Positions 30,177-40,391 of a stretch of 64,000 bases of DNA are shown piece by piece. Numbering within the stretch: position 1 is the first letter of the stretch; the number at the start of each line of letters is the position of its first letter. The position numbers and the translations under genes are program-made. A model generated the notes under the pieces. That model did no database searches. It saw only the letters and a list, made by a program, of their open reading frames with translations, and had not been told where the DNA came from. Origin of the DNA: Zingiber officinale (taxonomy: Eukaryota > Streptophyta > Magnoliopsida > Zingiberales > Zingiberaceae); contig NC_055996.1 of the NCBI RefSeq assembly GCF_018446385.1, positions 48,716,365 to 48,780,364 of the forward strand. The letters are read 5' to 3'.

Positions 30177-30895
30177 ATGCCCTTAATCAGTGAATCCCAG
30201 TGGATTAAATTACCAATTCGCCCTCCCTTGCTCATTTTCCACTACCAGTCGCATTCCTCTTCCTCTTCTTGCACCTCAGCAAGAATCGGGCGATCGCCGC
30301 AACGATGTCAAGAGCAAATTGGAATCGAGCTCGATAAAGATCAAAACATTGGAGATCATTCACTTCGGTCGATCGATCGGCTCGCGATGGTGTGGAAGCG
30401 CGTTCGCCGCTTGCCCCTTCCCCTGCGCCAAGAACCAGGAGAAACATTGCTCCTCGATTGGAGCAACCTCCGGCGCCACGAGGTGACTCGGCCGCGGCGA
30501 GGTGACTTGGCCGCCGGTGCAATCACCGTGCCCGAGGATGGCGCAGCTAGACGAGGAGATGCTGGTCATGTTCCGCGGCGTCAGATTCTGGCGGAGCCAT
30601 TCTCAAAGTGAACGATAATCCAGACCCAAATTCTAAACATTACAAGCTGATCAAAAGATGGTCAAAAGCTAGATTTTTCTTTGTTTTGTTTTTTACTGTT
30701 CCAATTCTCACTAAGTCTACAAATCAAGAAAGAATGGAGAAGAAGAAGAAGACAGACGAAATCTTGTTCCTTATAAAAAGTCATCCATCATTTTTTTCCT
30801 CACTTAAAAGTGTAAATTTACACAACAAATCTAAATTCTCCAGTCCTTTTTCATGTATATATCTGTAATTAATTCAATAAAAAAAGCACTCCCAC
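30177..30895 (+). other. Possible short transcribed locus, product not recognised
   Basis: The GC content rises sharply at about 30180-30610, against AT-rich surroundings. Two overlapping forward frames of 144 (30177) and 98 codons (30190) cover it; a reverse frame overlaps too, and none resembles a family I know. A polyadenylation signal AATAAA lies at 30876-30881. This could be a first exon, a small recent gene or a non-coding transcript. Neither frame is preferred by evidence in the sequence. Confidence 0.25.
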
Positions 30896-30899
30896 AGAA

Positions 30900-31062
30900 A
30901 ACTGTGATTAAGGAGATGTGTTTTTGTTTTCTTGCATTCGTAGACAATCTTGTTTCTTGCATTTGGAAGGAATACAAAGAATCAGAATAAACTAGTTCAA
31001 ATGCTAAAGAATCCTCTCTTTGGCCTTTTTATTGACATTAAGTTATATTATTTAGTGTTTAG

Positions 31063-31095
<33 letters not shown>

Positions 31096-31357
31096 GGGGG
31101 ACATTTGAACCACCAACAAATTTATCATTTTAGTACCAGCATAAAAGTCAATTGAAATAAGTCAACTGTGACTATATTATTTAAAAGCATCCAAGTCCAT
31201 CAAATCTTGAAATTCAAAGCACTAAACCCTTCCTTGAGCCAACAATGGAAATAAAAGAAAATAAAACCAAGAGATGATTTAACTCCATTCAAGTTTTCAT
31301 CTCATTCTCTCATGAAAAGTCAAGGTAAATTTTTTCCTTATATGTTAGTCATTATTC
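30900..31357. other. Intergenic, no gene seen
   Basis: AT-rich, with a short run of aat/att triplets (31065-31096) that can fold on itself. Nothing else was recognised. Confidence 0.45.
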
Positions 31358-31359
31358 CA

Positions 31360-31450
31360 AAGGTTAGTGGTTCTCTATGATTTAACTCCTCCGTGTTGAC
31401 CTTGAGACGAGTTGACGGAGATACTGGAGACGAACGTATTCATCTTTTGT
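31360..31450 (+). mobile_element. Fragment of a tRNA-type SINE
   Basis: It matches the 3' half of the SINE at 47295-47501: 'gatttaactcctccgtgttg', 'gagacgagttgacgg' and 'gagacgaacgtattcatctttt' line up with the copy there. The tRNA-like head is absent. Confidence 0.55.
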
Positions 31451-31595
31451 CATCATCTTCACTTGCAAACCTCAGACCACTTCAGATTTTAAAAAACAAA
31501 AAGATTGCAATACGCTTGCAATGACAAATTTGGCGATGGATGTTTCATAAAACCTTTTACAAACTTATCGTGCCTAGGACTTGAAGTTCAATTCG

Positions 31596-31938
31596 GGTCC
31601 GCAATCTCTAATTTTTTTTTTATCTCTTTCACAATTTGCATATAGGATTATCGTCAAAGTCTGATTAAAATTAGTTACGATCTTCCCTGAGTTCATCTTC
31701 CTACTTAAGTTATAATTTGAGTCGAGTCAAGCGGCCGGAGGCAGACAATAGTTGGGCAGACTGTATGGCATCGACCGGGTGTAGCTCGCCTACCTCCGGC
31801 CACCTAACTCGGCCCAAACTATAACCTAGGTGAGAAGATGAACCTAGCAGAGATCACAGTCAATTTTAATCGGATTCCAACCGCAATCCAATGTATAAAT
31901 TACGAAAAGAGTCAGGAGGAGATCAGATATTGTGGACC
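31596..31938. repeat. Foldback (inverted-repeat) element
   Basis: Arms 31596-31744 and 31789-31938 are inverted copies (about 70-75% identical by eye) around a 44-base loop. Well-conserved parts are ggtccgcaat/ggtccacaat at the outside, gattaaaatt in the middle and gttcatctt...ggccggagg next to the loop. No coding potential was seen. A transcript would fold into a long imperfect hairpin. No clear TSD was found, so the class is open. Confidence 0.75.
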
Positions 31939-31939
31939 A

Positions 31940-32764
31940 AAAGATCTATCCAAAACTTGACACAAATGGTATAGACGTGATAATTTACTTATAATGGGCA
32001 GGATTCGAGTCCTAATAAATACATCGATTGTGTTTGTCCCGTCGTACACTTAACGCTGATACCTCTGATGAACCTCTTTCCATTGACGTAGAGCCGTCAC
32101 ATCTGGAGACGCTAATACGGTTCCATATTTTTTAACTAACATATCAGGTAAACCTTATTTTTAAGCTACCGTCGATACAAATACCCGGCTAGAAGTCTAC
32201 TTCTAAATCTCGTGGCGAGCTAGGTGAGATCGACTCCATCTATATTTATGTAGTCCTTTAATTTTTAAAAACTTATTAAACTAAGTGATGATAATATTTA
32301 TAACTGACTTTATAATTTATTCTCGTGATTGCCTTTGGTTTTAGCGAGGAGAATTCACCTCTCTATGGTTTTGAGTCTCAAATTATTGTGTCGCCACAAA
32401 TTATTGAGTTAATTGTCAACTCGCGTGGCAATGATGTCATCCACAAATAAATAGCATAAATTATAATAACTATGTCTTTGTTATAGTTCAATAATAGTGG
32501 TTCAAAGAATTATCTTTGTATTTTATTTCTATGGAACATTCCTATTTATTTTATTTCTATCAAACACTCTTATATAAATAATAGATGAAATGATATAGAA
32601 ATAAAATAATATAATAATATATCAATTAATAATCAAATCAAATTAATCATCTCGCTCTCTGTTAAATGATTAATAAAGAATCCAACGTTGCCTCATTAAA
32701 ACCTTGACAGTAAAACTCAGTAGGGAAAAAATTTAAACGAATTCAATCACTGAAGATCTTTTCA
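31940..32764. other. AT-rich DNA, probably with the decayed 3' LTR of the next element
   Basis: A segment near 32610-32655 (atatatcaattaataatcaa followed by atcaaattaatcat) recurs at 37625-37663 beyond the other end of the copia remnant, which fits LTR remains. Exact LTR ends could not be set. Confidence 0.35.
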
Positions 32765-35307
32765 TTAATGCATCCCTATCTTGTGCACCAATTTTTTAAA
32801 TGTTGACAGTAATGCTTTTGTAAATAAATTAGCTATATTATCGCTAGAACGAAACATTCATATCACCTTTCTTATGAAGTTTATATGTGTAGAAGAATTT
32901 TGATGAAATATGCTTTGTTCTATCCCCTTTAATATAACCTCCCTAATGTAAGCAACATTATCTTCAAATATAATCATCAAGTTATGTTTAGTTTTAGTCC
33001 GCATAATTCTTGAATATGTAGCATCATGAATCTCAACCATATATATTCTCAACTTGCATATATGACTTTGTCACATTTTTTGTATTAACAGAAGCATCAG
33101 ATAATTGATTAGCAGTTCTTTGCAATGAATAATTTTTTTCACTTCTTGCTCACATTGATTGTTACGGGAATGAGATAATATTTTTTTATTCAAATAAATT
33201 TTTCATTGTTCTTAAGGCTATAACTTTCCTCCTAATGTTGGAAAATTAGTTTCATCAAAGTGACAATCTACAAATTTTGCGATAAACAAGTCACCAATCA
33301 AAGGCTTTGAATATCCAATAATGATTGGTGAATCATATCCCATGTAAATCTCAAATCTACGTTGTGGATCTATTTTGATTCTTTGTATAGGTGGGATAAG
33401 GATCTATACTGCACAACCAAACTACTCGAAGGTGAGAAACATCATGTTCTCGACCATAGGCAAGTTGTAACGATAAGTATTGGTGAAAATTAGTTGGTCT
33501 TACACGAATCAATGATGCAGCGTGTAATATGGCATGACCTCAAACAGAAGATGGAAGTTTTGTATTCATGAGTAGTGGTCTAGCAATTAATTGCAACTGT
33601 TTAATAAATGACTCTACTAGTTTATTCTATGTATGAACATGGGCAACTGAATGCTCAATTAAAATTCTGATTTACATACATTAATCATCAAATGCTTATA
33701 ACTTAAATTCAATAGCATTATCAAGATAAATTATCTTGATTAAGTAATCAGGAAATTATGCTATTAGTTTAATAATTTGCCTAAGTAGTTTAGTGAAAAT
33801 TATATTTTAAAATGGAAGCAAATTAACATGTGATCATCTAGTTGAAGCATCAACCAATATCATGAAATATCGAAATGGTCCACACGGTGGTTGTATAGGT
33901 CCACAAATATCCCCATGAATCCTCTCCAAGAATGTTGGAGTTTCAACATCAACATTTGTGGGGAAAGGTCTTATAATTAGTTTGCCCTATGAATAAGTCA
34001 CACATGAAAAATTATTATGTAAAAGAATCTTCTAGTTCTTTAAAGGATGCCCACGTGAATTATTTATTATTTTCGTATCATTGTTGTCCCAGGATGACCT
34101 AGTCGGTCGTGCCATAATATGAAACTGTACTTGTCATCAAACTTCTAGTTTGTTATTATGTTTGTCTCAACTACTTTCATTGTTATACAATATATTTCAG
34201 AAGGGAGTGCATGCAATCTTTCTTTTTTCCTCTTCTGACAAGATATAATAGATATAATACAAATATATTCAATATTATTTTCATTTAATGTTTCAATATG
34301 AAATCCATTTTAACATATATTTTTAAAGCTAAGCAAATTTATATTAGATTTGTCGATATAAAGTGCATTTTCCATTTATAAGATTATATCATTTTGTAAA
34401 ATGATATACGTTTTTCCAGGGTCTTCAACAATTTTTAATACACTCGATATTATCATAACATTATTTTCAACTAATGTTAACTCCAAAAAAATATCTTTGC
34501 TTTGAAGGATGGTGTGGATTTGTATCAATTCATCTTGATATTCCATCATTAATTTTAAAAGAAAATTGTATAAGTAAAGAGTTATAATTTCAATATAATT
34601 TCTGGTAAGATTTATAAATAAAATATTTTATTAAATGAAGATCCAAAATAGTAACTCTCATTGTCAACTTAGAAGAAAATAAAATTTTAAAATAGAAAAT
34701 AATTGTAAGCCAACTAAAAAATAATCATTCCATATTGTCTAACACATTGCCATCAATAAAATGATCAATATTATCATTTGGTTGGGCAAAGAAATTAGAG
34801 TCATCCAAATGAGTTATGTCAACTGGATCATAATTATCAGTAAAATTTGTCTCTATTTTTTCTTATTCTTTGATCGAATTTTGGTATAGATCCATAAGAT
34901 CTCTAGTTGTACGGCAGGTATGAGACCAATGCTCCTCTATCCGGTATTTAAAACACTTATCTTCATATTCTTTAAGATTTTTCCTTTTACTTCTTCTTTG
35001 TTAGATGTTCACTATTGATTGCTTGTTTTAAGCCTTTTACCATTTTGGTGCTAATAATTTTTCCATTGGCGACGCCCTCGACTTATCCCAAGTTTATGAT
35101 TTTGACATGAGTTAGCATTCACTTCGGGGAATGATGCTCCATTTGCTTTAAGAAATAGTGTAAATCCAATTGGACCCAATTGCTGATTTTTTTATGAGTA
35201 ACTCACTATTCTGTTCAACAACTAGTAGATTATAGATAAGCTTAGAATATTTTTTAAATCCACGTTCACGAGATTGCTACTGTAGGAACACATTCGATGC
35301 ATGAAAA

Positions 35308-35917
35308 TAGGGCTGTAAATGAACCAAGCGTTCGTGAACAAGCTTGGTGTTCGACTTAGTAAGAGCTTGTTTATGTTCGTTCATTATACATAAGATTAAT
35401 TAAACAAACAAGCTTGAACAGCTCGTTAAGCTAAACAAACAAGCTTGAACACATATGTGTTCAGCTCGTTAACGTTCGTGAACAACGTTCGTAAACAATA
35501 TTCATGAACAACGTTCGTGAACAATGTTCATGAACCATATTTATTAATAAAACTCTTTTCAATATGTTAAATAAATAATAAAATTAAATTATCAATCTTA
35601 ATAACCAATCAAACAATTAAAAGTTTCAAACAAGCTTGAATTGAGAATTTGATAATATCTAAACGAACCAAGCTCAAGTCAAGTTCGAACCAAGCTCAAG
35701 CCAAACTTAAATTGAGAGCTTGATAACATCTAAACGAACCAAGCTCAAGCCAAGTTTCAAACAAGCTCAAGGTCATAAAAAATGAACCAAGTCAAGCTTG
35801 AACACTCATTTCAAAAGTTTGGTTCATTTTAAGCTCGGCTCGGCTCGGCTTAGTTATCTTATCAAACAAGCTTGAACACCCCAAAACTTGGCTCGACTCG
35901 ACTCGTTTACAGCCCTA
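35308..35917. mobile_element. hAT-type MITE (610 bp) with perfect 8-bp TSD
   Basis: Ends tagggctgtaaatga and tcgtttacagcccta are terminal inverted repeats. The perfect duplication catgaaaa lies at 35300-35307 and 35918-35925. Removing the element and one duplication restores the copia gag reading (FHASNV...). The interior is rich in caagcttgaac and gctcggctcg words, with no coding domain. The 8-bp TSD and TIR form are as known for hAT elements. Confidence 0.92.
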
Positions 35918-36053
35918 CATGAAAAGTAGAGAAATTTTTTTCTAATAAATCTTGATGAGTAATTTCTCTCCACAAAATATGAGTTTAGAGCTAATCTTGA
36001 ATGTTGAGTTATAATCGCTTACATATTTAAAATCTTGCAGACAGAGATGCATC

Positions 36054-36639
36054 TGTTATGACCAAAAGGAATTTAGATATCTCCACAATGACATGATATT
36101 GTTTACTTTGGGCCTAAGCCCTTATAATTTTACTCTTGGGCTTTACCCAAAATGCCTTATATCAACGAGACTATGTTTGCAACCTTATAACCCTGACAAT
36201 CCCCCAAACAAAGGACCACAAGATCCCCCATGTCTGATTCTCAACCCACCAAATCTTCCTGCCCCTCGATCTAACTGACCTACTAGGACTTCCTGCCTAG
36301 TGTCTGATCCTCTTGATCCGGATATGAGAGCCTTAATTTCCTTTATTCGAGATCAATATTCTACTCACATGGCTAAATTAGACTATAGCTCTTATGCACA
36401 GTCGACGGTTAGACCTTCTAGCAGTCCGGGCTCCAATACCAATTGTTAAGACCAAAAGGAATTTAGATATCTCCACAATGAATAATATTGTCTACTTTGG
36501 GCCTAAGCTATCATAGTTTTTCTCTTAAGCTTTATCCAAAAAGCCTCATACCAATGGAGATATCTTTTTGTTATAAACTCATAATCTTTGTCGTGTGTTT
36601 TCAATGTGGAACTATATTTGCAACCTTACAACCCCAACA
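36054..36639 (-). mobile_element. TRIM element, copy 2
   Basis: Direct repeats 36054-36198 (with an internal loss of about 50 bp) and 36444-36639 flank a 245-bp interior that matches copy 1 (26150-26880) but lacks its internal duplication. On the minus strand the PBS appears as ATTGGTATTGGAGCCC, a decayed initiator tRNA-Met site. Flanks gcatc (36049-36053) and atatc (36640-36644) fit a TSD with two transitions. It lies inside the copia gag, whose reading continues on both sides. Confidence 0.8.
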
Positions 36640-36955
36640 ATATCCATTCATAACGAGCTCTTGGGAGAACTATAGTTCTCTGATGATCAAATCTTTCTTT
36701 CAAATTATTCCAAAATTCTTATGCTTCTTTTACAGTGGGAAACTCAACTTTCAATCCATCATCAAGATGATGATGAAGGAAAATAAGTACTTTTGCACAA
36801 TCTTGCAAGAATTCGTTATTTCCTTCTTTTATTATATTTCCTAAACTCTTAGTGACAAGGTGAATCTCGACGTCCAAAATCCATGATAAATAATTTTTTC
36901 CCAATTTGGTCAAACACTTCAAATTCAAGTTTTATAATATTTATCATAACAATCA

Positions 36956-37680
36956 CTATATAAAAGCAAATTTTAAAAAATAATTAGAATAATATCATTT
37001 ATAGAACAAAATGTATTACTACTTAAAATAATGAAATATTTGTGTCCTTATAAAAATATTTTAGCAACAAAAATTAAAAAGAAATAAATATTAAATAAGC
37101 ATGATCAAATTAAATATATATTTTAATATTATTTAAGAATATTGATAAATATTATATCTTTAACAAAAATTCTTCAAGAATATTATATGTGTTGATAGTA
37201 AATCAATATTCTTAAAGAATATTAATAGAACTTATATGATCAATATTCTTTAATAATAATATTGATAAATCTTATATCTTTATAATTTATAAATTATAGA
37301 TCTGTCAATATACTAACATAAGTTCATATTACTATTTCAAGAGCATCAACATAAAATTAAAAATATTTTTTTCAAGAATATCAATATAGAATTAAAAATT
37401 ATACTTATCAATATAAATTTAAAATTTGTACTAGCATCAATATTAAATCTAAATATTGTGCTACTTCAAAAACATTAATATAAAACTAAAATTTTATATT
37501 ATTTTGAGAGCTTAAAAAAACAAATAAAAATAAGAATGTTTATAGGTTCATACCTTAAACCACGCTCGTACTAATAACATATTATAATTTAATAGTAGAA
37601 AAAAAAAATTTGAAACAATGCAATAATATATCAATTAACAATCAAATCAAATTAATCATCTATTATAATATAGTCTTCAT
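36956..37680. other. Very AT-rich leader and LTR remains of the copia element
   Basis: About 80-85% A+T. Phrases such as 'caatattctt' and 'agaatattgataaat' recur at 37130-37300. No frame or domain was seen. A decayed PBS lies near 37575. Confidence 0.4.
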
Positions 37681-37696
37681 AATTATAGCAATTTAC

Positions 37697-37949
37697 CCCG
37701 GAGCTATGGTGTAACGACAGGATATCCAAATTGTTACCCAGACACCCGCAGTTTAAACCCCAGTTATGATGAATTTATAAAAAATTTTCCTCCAAATGAG
37801 ACACGCAACTAAAGGATGCTGGACTCCTGCGCTGCCTGCTGTGAGCGCTTTCCGATTTACCCTGATGATCGGTGGAAAACTTCCGTGGGGTCGAATCGAT
37901 CACCCCAAGCTCGACGTTACCTAGTTGGTTAATCATTTTTTTTTTTCGT
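37697..37949 (+). mobile_element. SINE with 16-bp target site duplication
   Basis: The duplication aattatagcaatttac lies at 37681-37696 and 37950-37965, perfect over 16 bases. The element starts cccggagctatggtgtaacgac and has a B-box-like cgcagtttaaacccc near 37748. It ends in a T-rich tail (ttttttttttcgt). Length (253 bp), tail and long perfect TSD are as expected for a plant SINE inserted by target-primed reverse transcription. Confidence 0.85.
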
Positions 37950-37997
37950 AATTATAGCAATTTACTATATTTATATAAACTATTAAAATGACAATAG

Positions 37998-37998
37998 C

Positions 37999-38053
<55 letters not shown>
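37998..38053. repeat. (TAA)n microsatellite, about 18 repeats
   Basis: An uninterrupted taa/ata triplet run of about 55 bases, 30 bases after the SINE's right duplication. It is likely to vary in length. Confidence 0.95.
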
Positions 38054-38054
<1 letters not shown>

Positions 38055-38698
38055 TCTTAATTTTAAGACATAATATGTCAAAATAATTAAAATCATTTAA
38101 TTATATATTAAAAGATTATTTCTTTTTAAGCCATTAGTATAGAGAATGACCAAATTTATTGATACGAGAATAAAGCCATTAAACACGCATGAAGCAAGAA
38201 CAAGTATGAGAATCAGTCGCACATTAACTTCAAAACATTAAGATTAAGAGGGTGTATGGTTTAGGGGTTTGAGAATGAGAGAATGGAATAATAGAAATAT
38301 ATGGTATTTGGTTAATGGGTTTGAGAATACAAATTTAGGAATCATTCCTAAATGTTTAGGAATGAACAAAACCCAATTAACTAGGTGGGTTTAGAATTCA
38401 TTTCCGTCGATGAGTTTCGTTGCCGATATTTTTTTTTTTTTTGGTTTTTTTTTCTTTCCTTTATTTTCCCCTCACTAGCTTCGTGCGACACCACCATCCT
38501 CAAGACAACAGCGCCCCACGACAACGCTTCCAACTTCGTGCGACAACAGCGTCCTCTCCGACGCAAGTCCTGAGTTGATTTCAGAGGAACAAGAACAATC
38601 GGCGTCGACACCCGAACCAAAACCCCACCTCGCCGTCGTCTGCCGCAATGAAGCAATCGGCGTCGACACTCCGAACGCCGATGAAATTTGAGATCAGA

Positions 38699-39240
38699 AT
38701 GAATTCCAAAGAGAGCTACCGAGTGGAGCTTCGATCCGCCGCCCGCCATCTCAGTGATCGCGGCCTCTACTGTGCCGCCAAATGGTTCTCGATCCCTATC
38801 CTTGATTTCCTTGATACTATCGTAATGTCTAACCCTCTTTCCCTCCCCGGTAGGGCTTTGGAACTCCTCGTAGATCTGAACGTTCTCCCTTCGGCATCCC
38901 CGTCAGCTGTCTCCGCCCGTGCCAGTGCTGGCCCCTCTACCTCCGCAGCCAGCGGCTTCGGCTCCTTCTCCCACCTGCACCCTGATGCCTCCTGTCGCCG
39001 CTGCGTCCGCTCTGACTCTTCAGCTCCCGCGTCAGCCGAGGCCGCTGTCACGCCCCAAGGCGGCGTATCTTATGTCAGCACGCCTCTACCTGCCGATGAT
39101 GGGTTCGACGGCGGAAGCAATGATCGCTACCACCTGGCCAAGTCATACTTTGACTGCCGCGAGTACCGGCAGGACGTCTACGTTCTCGAAAATCAAACTG
39201 GGAAGAAGGCCGTTTTCTTCCGCTGCTATCCCTCTACTTG
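38699..39240 (+). pseudogene. Captured 5' part of the APC8/CDC23 gene
   Basis: From the ATG at 38699 the frame reads like the N-terminus of the plant anaphase-promoting complex subunit 8: NSKESYRVELRSAARHLSDRGLYCAAKW, later STPLPADDGF and [14 protein letters not shown]. An intron (38785-38853, 69 nt, GT...TAG) is still present; splicing joins W to ALELLVDLN in frame. A one-base loss near 39228 shifts the frame in the CYSLYL region, and a splice donor (ttg|gtacgc) follows at 39240. The retained intron shows capture at DNA level. APC8 is a TPR scaffold of the ubiquitin ligase for mitosis, but only about 160 residues are here and no function is expected. Confidence 0.8.
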
Positions 39241-39372
39241 GTACGCTTTGCTCTGACTGCCCTCCCACTATTTACTGAGCTCGTTTGGTATTTGCAGCGT
39301 CCTCTTCGTGCGACAACAGTTGCAATTTGTTCCTCATGTTGTTTGATGAAATGCATCCACCATGGTACTCCC

Positions 39373-39552
39373 AATATTGATCATGATGCAAATCCTGAGT
39401 TGATTTCAGAGTACAAAATTTACGGCTTGCCATCACTCGTAATCTTCAAAAATGGTCAAGAGGTTCCAGAAAGTCAAAGAGAGGGTGCAATCACCAAAGT
39501 TAAGCTGAAAGAGTACTTGGACAATTTTTTGGAATCCACATCTGTAACCTAA
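39373..39552 (+). pseudogene. Captured 3' part of a chloroplast thioredoxin x gene
   Basis: The frame reads [34 protein letters not shown] and [20 protein letters not shown], then stops at 39550. This matches the C-terminal half of x-type thioredoxins, including the cis-proline line YGLPSLVIF. The WCGPC active site and the N-terminal half are absent, so it cannot act as a thioredoxin. A 315-base frame (39238-39552) joins it to unrelated upstream DNA and could make a chimeric peptide if transcribed. Confidence 0.8.
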
Positions 39553-40391
39553 CCTCGTCTCAGCTCATTTTGATGTAGACTATCGTTAATTCATGATGAA
39601 TCAGAATCTATATATCTCTCTGTAAAATCGATGTGTGCTGCTGCTTGAGTTGCAGGTTTAAGAATTGGCATGGCAACTAACATTTTCATTCCTGTTGTAG
39701 ATGCACGATTCCCCAAGTTTTTTTGCTAACACTTTAGATTACATTTGTTCATATGAGCCTTCGCAATCTTAAGCAGAGCCTTGAGCTGGAAATTTTCTTA
39801 GTATGATGATAGAATTCCTTTTCTTCTAAATCAAAACTACCTGAAACTTATGTTTCTCTTTGCCTTTTCATTCTGTCCATATCTATTAAATATTAGTTCA
39901 TTGAAAAATACTTTATTTAAGCTGTTTCGACTTTATTGTTCGTCAGCATGGAATTGTATTCCTAAACCTTTGGTAAACCAAACAGTAGCATTGGTAATCA
40001 TACCTAATCAAAACTTATAAACCAAACAATAGTATTGAAATAATTAAACTCATTCACATTCCAGTCTACTATCAAACTCATTCTCATTCTCATTCCTGCA
40101 CTCTAAACCAAACACCACCTAAGTAAAGCTATTGTTGGCTAACTTATTAGTTAAATAATCAGGCACGTATGCCAAGACAAGACACGCACGCCCAAAAAAC
40201 AAACAAAGAGTTCATTGTATATTTGGCGACATCTGTTTTCTTCATTAGTAAGGCCGAAGTATGTCGATGTCTAAATCTAAGATTGTATTTTTAAAAAAAA
40301 TGAGAAATGCAACATGTAATAAGAAAAGAGTGAGCATATAACTATAGTAACAGCATATCAATTATCATTGCATATGATAATGGCTTACTCA

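Larger units (their letters stand above)
32765..36955 (-). mobile_element. Decayed Ty1/copia element, minus orientation, interrupted by a hAT MITE and a TRIM
   Basis: On the minus strand, gag starts near 36928 (NYLSWILDVEIHL, then FLHHHLDDGLK) and resumes below the TRIM as LQDFKYVSDYNS. It continues past the MITE as ERGFKKYSKLIYNLL and reaches a zinc knuckle at about 34950 (CFKYRIEEHWSHTC). Integrase-like lines follow at 33880-33650 (CGPFRYFMILVDAS, DNAIEFK). A post-integrase stretch lies near 33280 (GDLFIAKFVDCHFDETNFPTLGG), and RNase H remains lie at 33050-32770 (MIIFEDNVAYIREV, then LFTKALLSTFKK). Most of RT is missing. Stops are frequent. A decayed PBS (ttagtacgagc) lies near 37575. Confidence 0.8.
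38248..40119 (+). mobile_element. Pack-type PIF/Harbinger-like transposon carrying host gene pieces
   Basis: Flanking TAA duplications lie at 38245-38247 and 40120-40122. The ends are gagggtgtatggtttag and, read inward from the other side, ggtggtgtttggtttag (14 of 17 identical); tttggtt and taggaat words recur in both subterminal regions. There is no transposase. Inside lie a fragment of APC8/CDC23 with an intact short intron (38699-39240) and the C-terminal half of thioredoxin x (39373-39552), both forward. The 3-bp TAA duplication with GGGTGTTTGG-like ends is as known for PIF/Harbinger elements, and the gene pieces make it a Pack-type element. It lies 272 bases beyond the stop codon of the inositol kinase gene. 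Confidence 0.85.
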
